Source: NAT127 sp041655035 (GTDB lineage Bacteria > Pseudomonadota > Gammaproteobacteria > Pseudomonadales > Porticoccaceae). From it: 7,142 bases of DNA. The notes beneath the pieces are model-generated. The model saw only the letters and a program-made list of their open reading frames with translations, was not told the DNA's origin and did not search any database. Both the position numbers and the translations under genes were made by a program. The stretch lies in the NCBI GenBank assembly GCA_041655035.1, contig JBAZCN010000162.1, positions 1 through 7,142 on the forward strand. Direction: 5' to 3'. Positions 5,502 to 7,142 of this stretch are shown here, one piece after another; position 1 is the stretch's first letter; each line of letters begins with the position of its first letter.

Positions 5502-7142
5502 TTACCACGCCCAATCGGCACCCAGGTAGAGACTGCGCGGCTCGCCGGGGAAATAGCGGTCGCCGCCGAAGCTGGTGAAATCCGCCCGCTCGGCGTATTT
5601 GGTGTCGAGGACATTGACCAGCCGGGCGGACAGGGTCAGCGCCTGGCTGAGCTGCCAGCGGGTGCGCAGGTGGAACAGATCGTGGCCGCCGTAGCGATGG
5701 CGGTTTTCCGGATCGGTGTAGTAGCCACCCATGCGCAGCCATTCCAGCTCGGCGCGGGCGCTGTCGCCGATATTCCAGCCCAGTTGCAGGGTGGCGAAGT
5801 GATGGGGAGCGGTGTCGACGTCGTTGCCGTCGATATCGATGCCGCTGAGGATTTCGCGGTAGGCGTAGCGATGGCGGGCGACGGTGGCGGCGACCTTGAG
5901 GTCGAGGGCCTGGGTCACCTGGTAGCCCAGGGCGAGTTCCACCCCGCGGTGCTTCGTCCTGCCATTGCTGACGTTGAAGAAGTCGGTGTCGCGAAAGATC
6001 ACATTGTCCTTTTCCATGGCGTAGGCCGTGAACTCGTAGCGCAGTTTTGCGGTGTCGCCGCGCAGGCCGATTTCCAGGCTGTCGAGCCGCTCCGAATCCA
6101 GGTCGGCCACCTGCTGGGCGCGCTCCAGGCGGTAGAGCTCCACTGCCTGGGGCGCGCGAAAGCCGGTCGCCAGGGTGGCGAACAGTTGGTGATTGTCGGC
6201 GAGCTCATAGAGCAATCCGATCTTGGGGGACCAGTTGTCGAAGCTGTCCTCGCGGTCGGCGGGGCGACTGTAGCGGCAGCCGTCAAAACCGCATTCGGTG
6301 CCATCGTCCCGGGTGCGGCCCGCCACCAGGCGGTTGTCGTAGTCGTAGGCCATGTGCTCGTAGCGCAGCCCCGCCGACAGCTTCCAGCGGGGCGCGAACG
6401 CCCAGTCCCACTGCACGAAGGGCGCCAGTTGCCAGGCGCTCACCCGGTAATCGTAATGCCTGCCCACCGGGATCGTCTCCTGGAGCATGGCGGAGCCCTC
6501 GGTGGGCTTGTCCTGGCTCTGGCGCAGCCAGCCCCGGGTGAGTTCCCCGTCGATACCGGCGATCAGGCGGCTGTTGGCGGTGTAGCGGTACAGGGCAGCC
6601 TGCACCCCGGCGCTGCGCTGGCCGTTTTCCTCCACGGGCTGGCCCGGCAGGAAATGCTGAAGGAAATCCATCTCGCTCCACCGCGTATAGGGTGTGACGA
6701 CCCAGCCGGGCTGCTCGCCAGCCCCCGTGGTTGCCGCCTCGATACGGCTCCACAGCCGCCCGGCGCGGGCGTCGCGGTAGGCTTCGGGATTGGGGTTGGA
6801 GCGCGCCAGCGAGCGGTCTTTGTAGGCCTTGCGGCCCTCGATAAAACCGGCAGTTTCCTGGTTGAGGTTGACGGCGGTCAGGCCCGAGGTGACGTTGATC
6901 GCCGCGCCCCGGTAGCGGTGGCCGAGGCTCAGCTTTTGCTGGTCGACCCCGGAATCGTCCCGGTAGCCGCCGTCGCGGCTGCCGGTAAAGGCGAAGGCGA
7001 GATCGTCGCCGCCCCACGCCAGGCGCAGGCGACCGTAGTCGTTGGGCCCGCCTTCGAGGCCCAGGCGCCCGCCGCTGTCAAAGGCGGCCGGCTGGATCAC
7101 ATTGATCACCCCGTGCAAGGCGTTGGAGCCGTACAGGGCGTT
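5502..7142 (-). CDS. TonB-dependent outer-membrane receptor, 5' partial
   Basis: The frame runs to the right edge and reads NALYGSNALHGVINVIQP at its first visible codons, the typical end of a TonB-receptor plug domain. The signal peptide, TonB box and most of the plug lie beyond the window, so internal TTG or GTG codons near 7118 are not starts. The visible 546 residues are mostly the 22-strand outer-membrane barrel, with alternating aromatic strands. A receptor signature, ATGFRAPQAVELYRLERA then LDSERLDSLEIGLRG, begins near visible residue 324. The C-terminal strand is RYFPGEPRSLYLGADWAW, ending in the aromatic residue needed for barrel assembly. Two Cys (visible 284 and 289, in ECGFDGC) could form a disulphide in an external loop. 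The ligand cannot be read; iron-siderophore, cobalamin or another nutrient are all possible. It lies upstream of yaaA, same strand, 129-base gap. Confidence 0.93.
   Translation of the reverse strand, partial: NALYGSNALHGVINVIQPAAFDSGGRLGLEGGPNDYGRLRLAWGGDDLAFAFTGSRDGGYRDDSGVDQQKLSLGHRYRGAAINVTSGLTAVNLNQETAGFIEGRKAYKDRSLARSNPNPEAYRDARAGRLWSRIEAATTGAGEQPGWVVTPYTRWSEMDFLQHFLPGQPVEENGQRSAGVQAALYRYTANSRLIAGIDGELTRGWLRQSQDKPTEGSAMLQETIPVGRHYDYRVSAWQLAPFVQWDWAFAPRWKLSAGLRYEHMAYDYDNRLVAGRTRDDGTECGFDGCRYSRPADREDSFDNWSPKIGLLYELADNHQLFATLATGFRAPQAVELYRLERAQQVADLDSERLDSLEIGLRGDTAKLRYEFTAYAMEKDNVIFRDTDFFNVSNGRTKHRGVELALGYQVTQALDLKVAATVARHRYAYREILSGIDIDGNDVDTAPHHFATLQLGWNIGDSARAELEWLRMGGYYTDPENRHRYGGHDLFHLRTRWQLSQALTLSARLVNVLDTKYAERADFTSFGGDRYFPGEPRSLYLGADWAW

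Overview
The window is GC-rich (by eye about two thirds G+C), densely coded bacterial DNA. It reads as a chromosomal segment of a Gram-negative proteobacterium, most likely a gammaproteobacterium. The reasons are an outer-membrane TonB-dependent receptor, YaaA, a DUF938 methyltransferase, a DUF482 FemAB/GNAT-like protein and a YgiF-type CYTH-CHAD protein. The genus cannot be read from the sequence. There is no tRNA, rRNA, CRISPR array, transposase or prophage gene.

Layout: (1) Bases 1-2426, plus strand: the C-terminal part of a CYTH-CHAD triphosphatase-type protein, whose true start lies upstream of the window, then a DUF482 protein six bases downstream in the same reading frame. (2) Bases 2427-2545: a short convergent gap with small GC-rich hairpins. 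(3) Bases 2546-3547, minus strand: a zinc-free-looking MDR oxidoreductase of the YogA/quinone-reductase type. (4) Bases 3548-3972: the only long gap without a convincing gene, and the least explained part of the window. It holds a good sigma70-type promoter pointing left, an inverted repeat over its -35 box, several stem-loops and phased short repeats, a terminator-like hairpin and an AT-rich palindrome just upstream of the oxidoreductase. (5) Bases 3973-5372, minus strand: yaaA followed by a DUF938 methyltransferase, overlapping by four bases (ATGA) and so probably translationally coupled. (6) Bases 5502-7142, minus strand: the C-terminal 546 residues of a TonB-dependent receptor whose start lies beyond the right edge.

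Functional reading: most genes are ordinary housekeeping or accessory functions. CYTH and CHAD domains act on or bind inorganic polyphosphates and triphosphates. YaaA is a peroxide-stress protein that in E. coli limits free iron, and it lies downstream of an outer-membrane receptor of a superfamily that often imports iron complexes. The best candidate for something undescribed is the 3594-3851 region, which could encode a small structured RNA of about 220 nt or form a long structured leader for the oxidoreductase gene. This is inference from promoter, fold and terminator signals only.
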